A stretch of 64,000 nucleotides of DNA from Rhodospirillales bacterium (GTDB lineage: Bacteria; Pseudomonadota; Alphaproteobacteria; Micavibrionales; Micavibrionaceae). Both the position numbers and the translations under genes were made by a program. The stretch covers positions 199,523 through 263,522 of the forward strand of contig JACKIT010000001.1 in the NCBI GenBank assembly GCA_020638335.1, given 5' to 3'. This document shows, one piece after another, positions 49,740 through 59,419 of the stretch. How positions within the stretch are numbered: position 1 is the first letter of the stretch; every line of letters starts with the position of its first letter. The notes under the pieces were generated by a model. It was not told where the DNA came from. It worked only from the letters and a program-made list of their open reading frames with translations, and did no database searches.

Positions 49740-50309
49740 TTACTCTAATGCTTCCTTTAGTTTTTTGGCTGTTCTGTGGGCAGAGACTTTTACCGCGCTG
49801 ACGCTCATGCCCATTTCACCCGCCACTTCTTTGGCCGTATAGCCTTGTATTTTGATCATCTCAAAGACCTTTCTCTGGTTTTCCGGCAGATCTGCCAAAG
49901 CCGCCTCTATGTCTTTGTATTCGCCTGCATGCTCTGGATTCGTTACATTTGCGCGTTGAAAATCCGCGTTATCGAGCGTGGTTTGCTTATTTCCACGCGC
50001 GCCGTAGTATTTGCGCAAATAATCTGTGCGGCGGAAATGGATAATTGACATGAGCCATGGACGAAACGCGCGATCGGCGCTGTATGTATGTAGAGATTTA
50101 TGTACGGAAATCAAAATTTCCTGTGTAATGTCGTCGGCCCATTCCGGATTTGCCAGGCTGGATAAAATGTAGCTGCGCGCAAATGAGGCGATTTCTTTGA
50201 GAAGCGCATTGTAGGCCCGCTTGTTGCCACTTTGTGCCTTTACAGCGTATTCGTGCCAACGTTGTTCATCTGTGGGTTTGGTGTTGGTGTTTGATGGGCT
50301 GGTTGTCAT
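49740..50309 (-). CDS. ECF sigma factor partnered with NrsF
   Basis: The 189-residue protein has sigma region 2 (LLKEIASFARSYILSSL, ADDITQEILISVHKSLHTYS, FRPWLMSIIHFRRTDYLRKY) and region 4 (AALADLPENQRKVFEMIKIQ, GYTAKEVAGEMGMSVSAVKV), without regions 1.1 and 3, so it is an ECF factor of the SigF/NrsF type. The ATG at 50309 has a GGAG site five bases ahead; a TTG one codon upstream is not needed. The gene starts only 26 bases after the 3' end of tRNA-Pro on the same strand. Confidence 0.93.
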   Translation of the reverse strand: MTTSPSNTNTKPTDEQRWHEYAVKAQSGNKRAYNALLKEIASFARSYILSSLANPEWADDITQEILISVHKSLHTYSADRAFRPWLMSIIHFRRTDYLRKYYGARGNKQTTLDNADFQRANVTNPEHAGEYKDIEAALADLPENQRKVFEMIKIQGYTAKEVAGEMGMSVSAVKVSAHRTAKKLKEALE

Positions 50310-50335
50310 CAATACTCCACTTCATGCGGGAAGGC

Positions 50336-50412
50336 TGGTCGGAGTGGAGAGATTCGAACTCCCGACCCACTGCTCCCAAAGCAGTTGCGCTACCAGGCTG
50401 CGCTACACTCCG
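50336..50412 (-). tRNA. tRNA-Pro (TGG)
   Basis: On the minus strand CGGAGTG pairs with CACTCCG, the anticodon loop TTTGGGA carries TGG, and the T arm is GGGAGTTCGAATCTCTC. A discriminator A and encoded CCA complete 77 bases. Confidence 0.96.
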
Positions 50413-50464
50413 TACCTTCGAGGGGCAGTCTTACACTATCATAATTCCAAGAGCAAGTTCTTGT

Positions 50465-51037
50465 TTAGGGTTTTGCAGCGTCATTATTAAACAGACGATG
50501 AATGATCTGATCCCCCTCTTTAATGCCCATTTTATCGGCGGTGCCGCCGTTCAGTTCCAAAACAGCTTTGGCCGGGAATTTTGATGTTATACTTGTTTCG
50601 TCCTGAGGGCGGGCGTTATGGTGAATATGATGAATGGTGCCATCGGGATGCACAAACAACATATCGAGCGGAATGAGTGTATTTTTCATCCAAAAGGATG
50701 TTTTTATGGGGCTGTTGAAGAGAAATAACATTCCGGAATCTTCCGGCATTTCCGTGCGATACATTAATCCCTGAGACTGTTGGCGAGGTGTGAGAGCCAG
50801 TTCGATATTGAAATAAAGTTCTTCGCCGTTATCTTTTCGGATTTTCAAAGTATCCTGAGCTAATGGCTGGGCCTCCAGCGGTGGAGGCAATTTGATTGCC
50901 GTGCGCGGGGATTCAGTTTTTTGCGGTTGTTGATTTTGTGCGTGTATTTTGCCCGGCTGCATCATGAATGCGGCGGCAATTCCAATCAGCGCGGTGAGAA
51001 TAAAGATATGTTTTACGGTGGGCTTTAAGTTTTTCAT
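50465..51037 (-). CDS. DUF192 family exported protein
   Basis: The 190-residue protein has one N-terminal hydrophobic segment (about 11-29, IFILTALIGIAAAFMM) and a DUF192 domain: IELALTPRQQSQGLMYRTEM, GMLFLFNSPIKTSFWMKNTL, IPLDMLFVHPDG and AVLELNGGTADKMGI. DUF192 proteins are small extracytoplasmic proteins of unknown role, sometimes linked to heat or desiccation tolerance. Its start overlaps the CBS gene by four bases. Confidence 0.9.
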   Translation of the reverse strand: MKNLKPTVKHIFILTALIGIAAAFMMQPGKIHAQNQQPQKTESPRTAIKLPPPLEAQPLAQDTLKIRKDNGEELYFNIELALTPRQQSQGLMYRTEMPEDSGMLFLFNSPIKTSFWMKNTLIPLDMLFVHPDGTIHHIHHNARPQDETSITSKFPAKAVLELNGGTADKMGIKEGDQIIHRLFNNDAAKP

Positions 51038-51498
51038 GATTCACTTTCCTGTAAACGTTTGAGCTCGTCCATGGCAGATTGGGCGGTAATCATACCCAGA
51101 CACTTACCTGATTCAGGTTCAATGACCCATAATAAGTCGTTATGGCTGACCAGATAGTTTATAACCTCCCAAATCGGCGTTTCCGGGGCAACCGCCTGTA
51201 CTTTGCGATCCATGAGTTCCGAAACTTTAAGCGGATATACCTTTCTCAGGCGCTTGGCAATTCCAGGTGCTGCGCGCACTGTGATATCAAGCTGAATACC
51301 GTCTTCCATAGCCACTGACACCGGCAATAAATTTTTCATGACGCCTTGCAAGGAAAACGTACCTTCGACCTGTCCTTTATCATTAATAACGATGGCAGAT
51401 TCCAGTTTTTTCTTTTTAAGCTCTTTAAGAGCTTTTTCGACCTCAGTATTGGGGGAAAGGGCCAGAAACTGTTCAGTAATGGCGGCATGACTAGGCAT
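51034..51498 (-). CDS. CBS-domain protein
   Basis: The 154-residue soluble protein contains two CBS motifs: one at about 20-60 (ELKKKKLESAIVINDKGQVE) and one at about 90-148 (VSELMDRKVQAVAPETPIWE, LLWVIEPESGKCLGMITAQS). CBS pairs bind adenosyl nucleotides and act as energy or nucleotide sensors. Coupled to the DUF192 gene by ATGA and 73 bases downstream of the ABC transporter gene on the same strand. No further domain is present, so its partner is unknown. Confidence 0.85.
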   Translation of the reverse strand: MPSHAAITEQFLALSPNTEVEKALKELKKKKLESAIVINDKGQVEGTFSLQGVMKNLLPVSVAMEDGIQLDITVRAAPGIAKRLRKVYPLKVSELMDRKVQAVAPETPIWEVINYLVSHNDLLWVIEPESGKCLGMITAQSAMDELKRLQESES

Positions 51499-51571
51499 CT
51501 GAGTTTAAGTCCTTATGGGTTTTGCAGGATTATTCTGCTTAATAATAAAAAAATATGCAATCCTGTTGAGC

Positions 51572-53347
51572 CTAATCCCTTAAACCTGTCTGATACATTT
51601 TGGCATAAAGTCCTTTTTCCTGCATCAGGGCCTCGTGACTACCATGTTCTACAATTCGGCCATGATCGAGCACAAGGATTTGATCCGCATTTTGGACAGT
51701 GGAGAGGCGATGCGCGATTACGAGTGTCGTACGTCCCTCCTCCAGTTTATGCAGCGCGCCCTGCACCAGTTTTTCAGATTCGTTATCGAGCGCAGATGTA
51801 GCTTCGTCGAGCAGCAGGATTGGGGCATCGCGCAATATTGCACGAGCAATTGAAAGGCGCTGGCGCTGACCGCCAGAAAGTTTTACGCCGTCTTCACCAA
51901 CCTGTGTTTCATAGCCTTTTGGAAAACTTTCAATAAAATCATGGGCAGCGGCGGCCCTGGCGGCAGCGATAATTTCATCTTGCGTGGCGCCGGGGCGACC
52001 ATAGGCGATATTGGCGGCGATGGTATCATCAAAAATTGTGATGTCCTGCGAAACAAGCGCTATATGCCCGCGCAGGGATTCAAGTGTAAGGGTACGAATA
52101 TCCTGATCGGCAATTTCTATGTGGCCGGATTTTGCATCATAAAAGCGCAGGATAAGATTCATGACGGTGCTTTTTCCGCTGCCGGATGGGCCGACAAGCG
52201 CTGTGACGCTGCCGGATTTGGCGGTAAAACTGACTCCATCAAGGGCGTGGGTATCGCCTTGTTTATATTGAAACCGAACATCGGTGAAGGTAATACAGGG
52301 CGTTTTATGGGCGAGATCCCGTGCGCCGGATTCGTTTTGAATATTAGGAACAAGATCCATCATCTGGAACACCCGCTCTGCAGCGCCGAGGCCAGTTTGC
52401 ATTGTGTTGTTTAGCCTTGCGAGTTTTTTCATGGGTTCGTAGGCCAGTGTAAAAGCTGCGATGAATGCGCCGAGCTGTCCGGCGCTCATACGTCCTTCTG
52501 CGGCTTCATGGCCACCATAAAGAATAATGCCGAAGAAAACGAAACCTACGAGGATTTCATTGACCGGCGTAGAGAGGTTGCCAATGCGTACAGATTTGAT
52601 ATTCAGGTTTTTTACGTTATCGATAGCTTCTCCGGCACGGATGCGCTCAAAGCCTTCCATACCGTAGGCCTGGACCTGGCGGATACCGTGAAATATTTGC
52701 GAGAGACGGTCTGACAGGCCGCCGAGTTCTTTTTGGATGGATGTTGAAACCTTGCGCAAGCGGCGACCAAGCCGTGCGACAAAGAGCGCAGCGAATGGAA
52801 AGATTGTGAAGGCAATCAGTGAGAGTTTCCAGTCCTGATAAAACATTACGCCGGTGAGGAAAACCAATGTCAGGATGCTTTTGCCAAAGCCGGTTAGCGT
52901 GTCGGAAACGGCGATGCGCATGACATTCACATCATTGATCACACGTGAGATAAGCTGGCCGCTTGGATTGTCGTGGAAAAATTGTAAGTCCAGCACCATG
53001 AAGTGTGAAAACAGGTCTTTTTGAATATCGGCAACAATGGATTGGCCGACCTTGTTCATCATGATTGTATGCGCATAGGTTGAAATCCCCCGGAGGATAA
53101 ACACAGTCAAAATTGCTGCGGCTACGGGCAGAATCATGTCGGTTTTTTTGCCATTGAGGACCTCATCCAGGATCGGCTGCATAAGCTGGGCAACTGCGGC
53201 GGTCATTGCGGCGGCCAGCGCCATGAAAAGCAGGGCCGTCAAAACGCTCACCCAATATGGCGCAAGATAGCTTTTCACCAACCTTTTCATGAGGTTAAGC
53301 GTTGTTTCTTTCGGCAGCGCAGCGTGATGAGTAATATCTTTAGACAT
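51572..53347 (-). CDS. msbA: MsbA-type lipid A/multidrug ABC exporter
   Basis: The 591-residue half-transporter has a six-helix membrane domain (to about 330) and a nucleotide-binding domain with Walker A GPSGSGKS near 387, signature LSGGQRQRLS near 489 and Walker B ILLLDEATSALD near 510. Length and the pattern match the MsbA/ABCB family, which flips lipid A core or exports drugs as a homodimer. The substrate cannot be fixed from sequence. It is divergent from the patatin gene 51 bases away. Confidence 0.88.
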   Translation of the reverse strand: MSKDITHHAALPKETTLNLMKRLVKSYLAPYWVSVLTALLFMALAAAMTAAVAQLMQPILDEVLNGKKTDMILPVAAAILTVFILRGISTYAHTIMMNKVGQSIVADIQKDLFSHFMVLDLQFFHDNPSGQLISRVINDVNVMRIAVSDTLTGFGKSILTLVFLTGVMFYQDWKLSLIAFTIFPFAALFVARLGRRLRKVSTSIQKELGGLSDRLSQIFHGIRQVQAYGMEGFERIRAGEAIDNVKNLNIKSVRIGNLSTPVNEILVGFVFFGIILYGGHEAAEGRMSAGQLGAFIAAFTLAYEPMKKLARLNNTMQTGLGAAERVFQMMDLVPNIQNESGARDLAHKTPCITFTDVRFQYKQGDTHALDGVSFTAKSGSVTALVGPSGSGKSTVMNLILRFYDAKSGHIEIADQDIRTLTLESLRGHIALVSQDITIFDDTIAANIAYGRPGATQDEIIAAARAAAAHDFIESFPKGYETQVGEDGVKLSGGQRQRLSIARAILRDAPILLLDEATSALDNESEKLVQGALHKLEEGRTTLVIAHRLSTVQNADQILVLDHGRIVEHGSHEALMQEKGLYAKMYQTGLRD

Positions 53348-53398
53348 GTGTTTTGTGTTATACTTGAAGGAGAGAAAACTTCAAGAAAAGAAGTACAA

Positions 53399-54379
53399 AT
53401 GAGTGATTCTGAAAGCGATAAAGAGGTTTTGGATTCTGAAGTTCCGGCGCATCCGCCGGGAATTGGTCTGGCCTTGGGCGGCGGTATGGCGCGTGGGTTT
53501 GCGCATATAGGTGTGCTGAATGTTTTAAATCGCCACGGCATTCGTCCGTCTATTGTTACGGGTACATCAATTGGTGCGGTTGTCGGGGCGAGTTATCTGG
53601 CTGGGAAACTTGACGAATTTGAAGACTGGGCGCTTTCGCTTAACCGGATGCGGATTTTATCCTATCTCGATTTTCGAGTGCGCAGCGCCGGGATGATCGG
53701 CGGACACAGGCTCAAAAAAATTCTTGAGCAGAATTTCAAGGATATGGAGATTGAAGACCTCCCTGCCCCGTTTATTGCGATTGCTGCGGATTTGGTGACA
53801 GGTCACGAGGTCTGGCTGCGCAAGGGCTCTTTGATTGAGGCAATGACCGCTTCGTTTGCGCTGCCCGGTGTGTTTCCTCCGGTGGAGCGCAATCACCGCT
53901 TTTTGGTGGATGGTGCGCTGGTTAATCCTGTGCCGGTGGCCCCGGCGCAAGCGATGGGCGCGCGCATGACGATTGGCGTTGATTTGAACGCCGATATTAT
54001 CGGGAAAGCGGCTAAACCCGGCCAAGGGTATCAGACAGTGGCCGGATTTGATTTGTTTAATGATGCCGATGTACCACCAGAAGAGCAGGCTAAATATACA
54101 TCGACGCTGACCAAGCGGCTGTTTAAGCGTCAGGAGCATGCGCCGAGCCTGTTTGGCGTCATGGTTTCGGCGTTGGGGATTATGCAGGACCGTATGACCC
54201 GTTCGCGGCTGGCGGGCGATCCGCCCGATATTCATATCAAGCCGCAGATTGGCGACATTGGTTTGTTAGAGTTTGAAAAGGCCGAAGAGCTGATTGCACG
54301 CGGCGAAGACGCTGCCGTCAAGGCTCTACCTGATATTAGAGATGCGATGGAGGTGTTTTTGCCTCCGCATGATGCTTAA
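53399..54379 (+). CDS. Patatin-like phospholipase (RssA/NTE type)
   Basis: The 326-residue protein has the patatin fold: oxyanion glycines GGGMARG at 27-33, nucleophile S57 in GTSIG and the dyad aspartate D171 in VDGALVNPVPV. It resembles bacterial RssA-like esterases, which act on lysophospholipids. The ATG at 53399 follows an AAAAGAAG site; an upstream in-frame ATG at 53324 overlaps the divergent msbA start and is rejected. It converges with the HAD gene, overlapping by four bases. Confidence 0.92.
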   Translation: MSDSESDKEVLDSEVPAHPPGIGLALGGGMARGFAHIGVLNVLNRHGIRPSIVTGTSIGAVVGASYLAGKLDEFEDWALSLNRMRILSYLDFRVRSAGMIGGHRLKKILEQNFKDMEIEDLPAPFIAIAADLVTGHEVWLRKGSLIEAMTASFALPGVFPPVERNHRFLVDGALVNPVPVAPAQAMGARMTIGVDLNADIIGKAAKPGQGYQTVAGFDLFNDADVPPEEQAKYTSTLTKRLFKRQEHAPSLFGVMVSALGIMQDRMTRSRLAGDPPDIHIKPQIGDIGLLEFEKAEELIARGEDAAVKALPDIRDAMEVFLPPHDA

Positions 54380-55314
54380 CGCGCGGCGCGTTTTTTGTGC
54401 TTACGATCCGGAAGCGGATTCCCCCATTTCAGGCTTTCTACCAAATATGTCGGACGGACATTATTGAACTGGTGTGAAAGCAGAATCAGGGCTTTGTTTA
54501 TTGATGCGGGAGTTTGCGCGTGTTCGAAGACGTGCGCGTGCAAGCCGGTTTTGACCAGGCAGGTATCAATATTCACCAGATCGCCGCCCAGAATATCGTG
54601 GGCCAGCGCATCGCCGATCATGATGGTCTGGCCTGGATATATCTCTTTTTCCTGAAGTAGCTTGATGCAGTGTTTGAAAATCGGTTGGTGCGGTTTGCCG
54701 ATATAATGGACAACGCCGCCGAAATCCTGATACCGCCGGGCCAGTGTCCCCGGCCCCATAATGCTTTGCGATCCCATGACGCCGCGGCTATCGGGATTTG
54801 CGCAGAGTGCTGTCAGACCTTTGCGCGCTGCACTTTTCAGGGCTGGCTCATAATCTTCGAGCGTTTTATCTGGCGCGTCGGAACCGCTGATAATCAGGAA
54901 ATCTGCCCTGGCCGGGTCGTCAACAACCTCGACATCAAGTCCATCGACAATCGAGCGGTCGCCACCACGGCTTATGACGTAGACTTTCTTGCCCAGCCCA
55001 ACAAAAAACCCTTCATCCTGCCGGTCAATGCCTTGCCATGTTATCTCCCCGGAGGTTACAATCTGGTCATAAAGGCTGGGGCCGATACCGATCTTTTTAA
55101 GCCGTTCTTTATTGGCTTCGGCGCGCTTGCCGGAATTGGACAGGATGATAATGTGTTTTTTGCGGGCTTTGAGCTCTTTCAGGCAGTCAATCACGCCATC
55201 GTAGGGCTTATGTCCATCGTGAAGTACGCCCCATTGGTCGATGATGAAGCCGGCATAGCTGTCGGAAATATCGGAAATGCCATTACAAAACTTGGTTTTG
55301 CTGTTCGTGTCCAT
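54376..55314 (-). CDS. HAD-superfamily hydrolase, IIA group (TIGR01459-like)
   Basis: The 312-residue enzyme has HAD motif 1 as IIDQWGVLHDG near residue 25-35, motif 2 in IIILSNSGKRAEAN, a C2A-type cap, and motif 4 in GQTIMIGDALAHDILGGDLV. It fits the alphaproteobacterial subgroup related to NagD phosphatases. The second acid of motif 1 is replaced (DQW instead of DxD), which is seen in this subgroup. The phosphate ester it cleaves is unknown. Convergent with the patatin gene. Confidence 0.88.
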   Translation of the reverse strand: MDTNSKTKFCNGISDISDSYAGFIIDQWGVLHDGHKPYDGVIDCLKELKARKKHIIILSNSGKRAEANKERLKKIGIGPSLYDQIVTSGEITWQGIDRQDEGFFVGLGKKVYVISRGGDRSIVDGLDVEVVDDPARADFLIISGSDAPDKTLEDYEPALKSAARKGLTALCANPDSRGVMGSQSIMGPGTLARRYQDFGGVVHYIGKPHQPIFKHCIKLLQEKEIYPGQTIMIGDALAHDILGGDLVNIDTCLVKTGLHAHVFEHAQTPASINKALILLSHQFNNVRPTYLVESLKWGNPLPDRKHKKRAAR

Positions 55315-55424
55315 TATGTGGCTTGCCTGCGGTTTTAAGAGAGAATACTCAAAATTTGACGTTTCACATTATTATGGTTTTGGGGGCGGAGATCAATAGA
55401 CCTTTTGTATCAGGTTCATTCGCG

Positions 55425-58400
55425 TTAAGCCGCCTTTACCCCTCCTTCAGAGATAGCGGATTTTTTACCGGCGATGGATACCAACGTTTCGTAAAGCTTG
55501 CCAGTTTCGCTGGATGCGATGGTTGAGCTTAACATTGCGCCATGATCGTTGGTTTGAGCCTGTGCATACATTTCCTCAAACTGGCGAATATAGCGCTGTA
55601 CGTATGTACGAAACTCTGTGTCTTTGGCGAATTTATCGCGCGCTTTGTCGATCGCGGTTTGATCTGTGACGCTGGCCAAGCGGCGCGTAAAGGCGGAGAC
55701 ATCGCCTTTCTGGAAGGCTTTCCAGGTTTTTTCAGAGATTTCACCATCTTTGATCCGCGTAAGGTCAACAGACATGGAATGCAGGCTTTCGACGATGAAT
55801 TTAGCACTGTTCATGAAGTTTTCGCGCTGTACGTGCAGCGTGTTTCGGTGCATTTTCTCGGCGGCCTGCACGGCGTCTTGTGATGCCTTGAGCAGCGTTT
55901 CAGACTGTTTACCAAAGGTTTCAGATGCAGTTTGCGCCGATTCCAGAGCTGCGGTCGAAACACTGATGAGACGTTCAGACTCACCGGAGAGCTTCTTGCG
56001 AGTGCTTTCAACCTTGGCGCTCACGTCATTGGCGGCTTGTCCAATATCATCCATGCGTGTTTTCAGATCTTTTATCGATTTGCCAAGCCTGTCAACGGAT
56101 TGTGCAGAGGTTTCGGCGACCTGAGCGGCTTGCATCCGCATTTGCTGACCGTATTTTTCTGAAGTTTTAAGGGAGGCTTTCATATGCTCCTCGACCTCAC
56201 GTGCACGCAATGTAAAGCTATCGCCGGATTTCTTCAGATCCAGCAATGCGCCTTGCGCCTTGGCCAGCAGGTCTTCGGCTTCGGCTTGTACGCGGCGAAC
56301 CATCTCTTCGGTATCGATCACGGTTTTCTGACTGGCTTCGTGAAGCATGCCGGTTTCTTCACGCGCCTTGGCGCCCAAGCCTTCGAAATGCATCGCGACG
56401 CGATCTGATTGCGCCTGTAGCCCTTCTGATTGATGGGTAAATTCGGTTCCGGCATCCTGGATGCGGGCAATGGCTTGCCCGACAGAAGCGGAAAGCTCGT
56501 GGAACTGCTCATTAATTGCCTTTTGCACGGTTTCGATTTTCAAAAGCGCCTGATCCGTTGTTAAGTGAATATCGGAGGATTGATCGGAAAGCGCGGCGGC
56601 GATTTCCTGCATTTTGCTGCTGGCGGAACGAGATGCTGTTTCAATGTCCTGGGCGCGGGCTTGTAAATGGTCACTAGAGGATTTGAGAATGGAGGCTGCC
56701 TCGTCAGAACCGACTTTTAAATCTTCAAGCCTGCTATCAAAAACAATTCCTATCTGTTTGAGTTTATTTAGATTGCTTTCGCTAGTTTTTTCATATCCTA
56801 TCCGCAGTGTTTCGAAACGATCCTGAACATCTTCAGCACCCTGAATTACCCTTTCGTAGATCGGTTCGATTTCCTCTGCCGTATCCACCAGGGCGGCTTT
56901 AAGACTCTCGATTGACTGCACTGCCTCGTCAGCACGGGATTTCAATGTACCGGTTTTTTCGGCCAAAGAATCATCAAGCTCATCAAGGCGGTCGAAATTG
57001 TGTCTGGTCAGGTTGCTCATCTCAACGCAACGGCCTGAAAGCTCTTTGCTTAATGTTGAAACCTTTTCGCAAGCCTGCCCTGATACGCGCTCAACATCCT
57101 GAGACTGCTTATCCAGAGCCATGCGTACGCTATCAACTTTTTCCAGAGCATCACGCACCTGCGCGGCCAAATCATCTTTTTGCGTACGCATCTGATCGTT
57201 GATGGTACGGGCGTTGCCGGAAATCTGCCCGGAAAGCGAGGAAATTTCCTGCGCTTGTCCACGCAGAATTTCTCGAATATTTTCAGCGCTTTGTGTAGCT
57301 TTTTCACTGGCTTCATTTAAGTCTGAAACGCGGCGTTTCAAGACACTTTCGATCATTTCATGGCGGGCGTCAGCATCATTGATTGCGCTCTTAATATCGG
57401 AAAGCGGCGCACTTAACGCCTCTTTCACAGCGCCGATACGCTCCATCAGGCTGGCACTGGAAACTGTGATCTGGTGGTTTTGCGACTCCACAACCTGAGA
57501 CAGGTCTTCGATATGGTTTCGTGTGGCGGCTGACGCGCTTTCTATCTGGGAGCGGCTATCTTCGAGCATTTTGGCAATATTACGAATTTCTTCGGCGTGC
57601 TTGCGTCCTGCCTCGTTGAGGCTACCAATATGGCTTTGCGTATTTTGCAGCAAGTCTTTGGCTTTATCGTTAGCGGATTGTGTAGCAATATCAATGGCTT
57701 CTACTGCACGGTTTACAGCACTGCCAATATTTTCGGAACCTGCGATAGCTGAAGATAAAGCCTCACTTAATTGGTGAGCAGCCTTTTCACCGGCGATTTC
57801 GATCACATTGGCTTCATCGGCAATACCGCTGACGACATCGTGAAGTTTTTGAGTTTTTTCATTTAGACGCTTCTCTAACATAGAACTCTTTTCATCTGCA
57901 AAATCAATTGCTTCATGTATATTCTTCACTTCAGATGATAACATTTTGGCAATATCCTGAGAACGCAGAGCGAGGTTTTGGGCGCTGTCTTCGAGTCCTT
58001 GTTTGTGGTTTTGGATTGTATCGGCTGAGCGGGTCATGGCCTCAATGGTGCGATCGGTTACATCTTCGAGCCCTTCGACCTGATCACGGATCATTTCGGC
58101 AAGGCGCTCGGTTTCATTGCTCATAGCATCGGCTGTATCGGCCAAGCCAGAATGGTGATCGTCGAAACGTCCGCTTAAATCTTCAAGACGACCGGCAATT
58201 TGATCTACCGTATTATTTAGCGCCGCGTACGTGCCTTGCAGCGTATTTTCGATGTCTTTGGTTTTATCGGAGGTTTTCTCTGCCGCTTCAAGCAGTTTAT
58301 CTGTACCTTTGCCCAAAGCAGCCTCCATTTCACCAGCACGCTCAAGGACAATCAGTGTGGCCTGATCCCAGGCGTCGGCACCGGCTTGCGTACGTTCATC

Positions 58401-59216
58401 AATCGTAGCAGTACGCTGCTCGATTTCTTCGGTCAGGGACAGAAGCTTTCCAGAGCGTTCCTGCAAAGACTCGGCCAGGCGGTCGATATGGAACTCCGCC
58501 TTTTTAGATACGCCCGAGAAGTCGCGTATTTCAACGCGTAAGCCCTGACGGGCGCGCTGCAAAGATTTTAGCGTTGCTTTGGAGGCAGCGGCGATTTCTG
58601 CGGCCTGACGACAGAGACGCTCAACATCTTTGTTGATCAGGCTGGCGGTTTCTTCGGATGGGAAGAGCAGCGTTTGCAATTCCGAGCGCAGGGACGCGGC
58701 ATAGATATCGATGTCGCTACGACGATTGAGTGATGAGAGGATCAACCAGAGCAATGCCGGCGGCGCCATCATGCCCGCCAGAACCGCGCCGAGACTTTGC
58801 GGCGTAAGTTCCAATGCCGGAGCAGTGGCGATGTAAGCCACACAAAAGCCGAGCCAGAATAATGTGGCGAAGACACCCGCCGCACCGGCGATTTGTATAG
58901 TGCGTGGCGTTTCACTGAGACTGATATTCTGGTTGGAGGGTTTGAGCAGCAGAACCGGCTCTTCATCATGGTCAAAACTTTCCGGTCTTTCGGACAATGT
59001 GTCGCCATGCCTTTCAGACACGGCGGAGATTTTCAGTGCGCCAAAGCCTTTGTGGACCGGCGTTTTTCCAGTAATTTTATCACGCAGTTCCTGGGTTTTA
59101 CTGGCGCGAATATCTACATTTAAATCCTGTGCAGGCTTTGCCGGGGCTTTTTTATCAGCCTCTTTCTTCGTTGCTTTCGGGGACTCCGTCATTTTTACAG
59201 CCGCTTTGTCGCGCAT
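55425..59216 (-). CDS. Giant membrane-anchored coiled-coil protein
   Basis: This 1263-residue protein has a charged N-terminal region (about 1-110), two closely spaced membrane helices (about 115-137 and 150-172) and then about 1,000 residues of almost unbroken coiled coil with repeating LESLRDRV-like heptads, ending in a globular tail (KFAKDTEFRTYVQRYIRQFE). The ATG at 59216 is chosen because AGGAG lies eight bases ahead; the ATG at 59267 has no such site. The layout recalls the polarity factor TipN of Caulobacter, but I cannot show homology. Some databases describe such proteins as apolipoprotein- or methyl-accepting-like on low-complexity similarity. Confidence 0.8.
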   Translation of the reverse strand: MRDKAAVKMTESPKATKKEADKKAPAKPAQDLNVDIRASKTQELRDKITGKTPVHKGFGALKISAVSERHGDTLSERPESFDHDEEPVLLLKPSNQNISLSETPRTIQIAGAAGVFATLFWLGFCVAYIATAPALELTPQSLGAVLAGMMAPPALLWLILSSLNRRSDIDIYAASLRSELQTLLFPSEETASLINKDVERLCRQAAEIAAASKATLKSLQRARQGLRVEIRDFSGVSKKAEFHIDRLAESLQERSGKLLSLTEEIEQRTATIDERTQAGADAWDQATLIVLERAGEMEAALGKGTDKLLEAAEKTSDKTKDIENTLQGTYAALNNTVDQIAGRLEDLSGRFDDHHSGLADTADAMSNETERLAEMIRDQVEGLEDVTDRTIEAMTRSADTIQNHKQGLEDSAQNLALRSQDIAKMLSSEVKNIHEAIDFADEKSSMLEKRLNEKTQKLHDVVSGIADEANVIEIAGEKAAHQLSEALSSAIAGSENIGSAVNRAVEAIDIATQSANDKAKDLLQNTQSHIGSLNEAGRKHAEEIRNIAKMLEDSRSQIESASAATRNHIEDLSQVVESQNHQITVSSASLMERIGAVKEALSAPLSDIKSAINDADARHEMIESVLKRRVSDLNEASEKATQSAENIREILRGQAQEISSLSGQISGNARTINDQMRTQKDDLAAQVRDALEKVDSVRMALDKQSQDVERVSGQACEKVSTLSKELSGRCVEMSNLTRHNFDRLDELDDSLAEKTGTLKSRADEAVQSIESLKAALVDTAEEIEPIYERVIQGAEDVQDRFETLRIGYEKTSESNLNKLKQIGIVFDSRLEDLKVGSDEAASILKSSSDHLQARAQDIETASRSASSKMQEIAAALSDQSSDIHLTTDQALLKIETVQKAINEQFHELSASVGQAIARIQDAGTEFTHQSEGLQAQSDRVAMHFEGLGAKAREETGMLHEASQKTVIDTEEMVRRVQAEAEDLLAKAQGALLDLKKSGDSFTLRAREVEEHMKASLKTSEKYGQQMRMQAAQVAETSAQSVDRLGKSIKDLKTRMDDIGQAANDVSAKVESTRKKLSGESERLISVSTAALESAQTASETFGKQSETLLKASQDAVQAAEKMHRNTLHVQRENFMNSAKFIVESLHSMSVDLTRIKDGEISEKTWKAFQKGDVSAFTRRLASVTDQTAIDKARDKFAKDTEFRTYVQRYIRQFEEMYAQAQTNDHGAMLSSTIASSETGKLYETLVSIAGKKSAISEGGVKAA

Positions 59217-59419
59217 GCCCAGTACTCCTTTTGCCGGCCCCAATGTGGCGGGCAATATCTCTTCCATGGTTTCGATGAGGTTCTAAAAAGCCATGATAGA
59301 CAAGCGGGCGCAAGCGGGTTTTTTTATGGTGTTTGAGTTATGCACAGAGCGCTGAACTGCACCGATTTAACTGATTGTTATTGTTTAATTTTTATAAAAC
59401 GATGATTGTGGATAAATTA

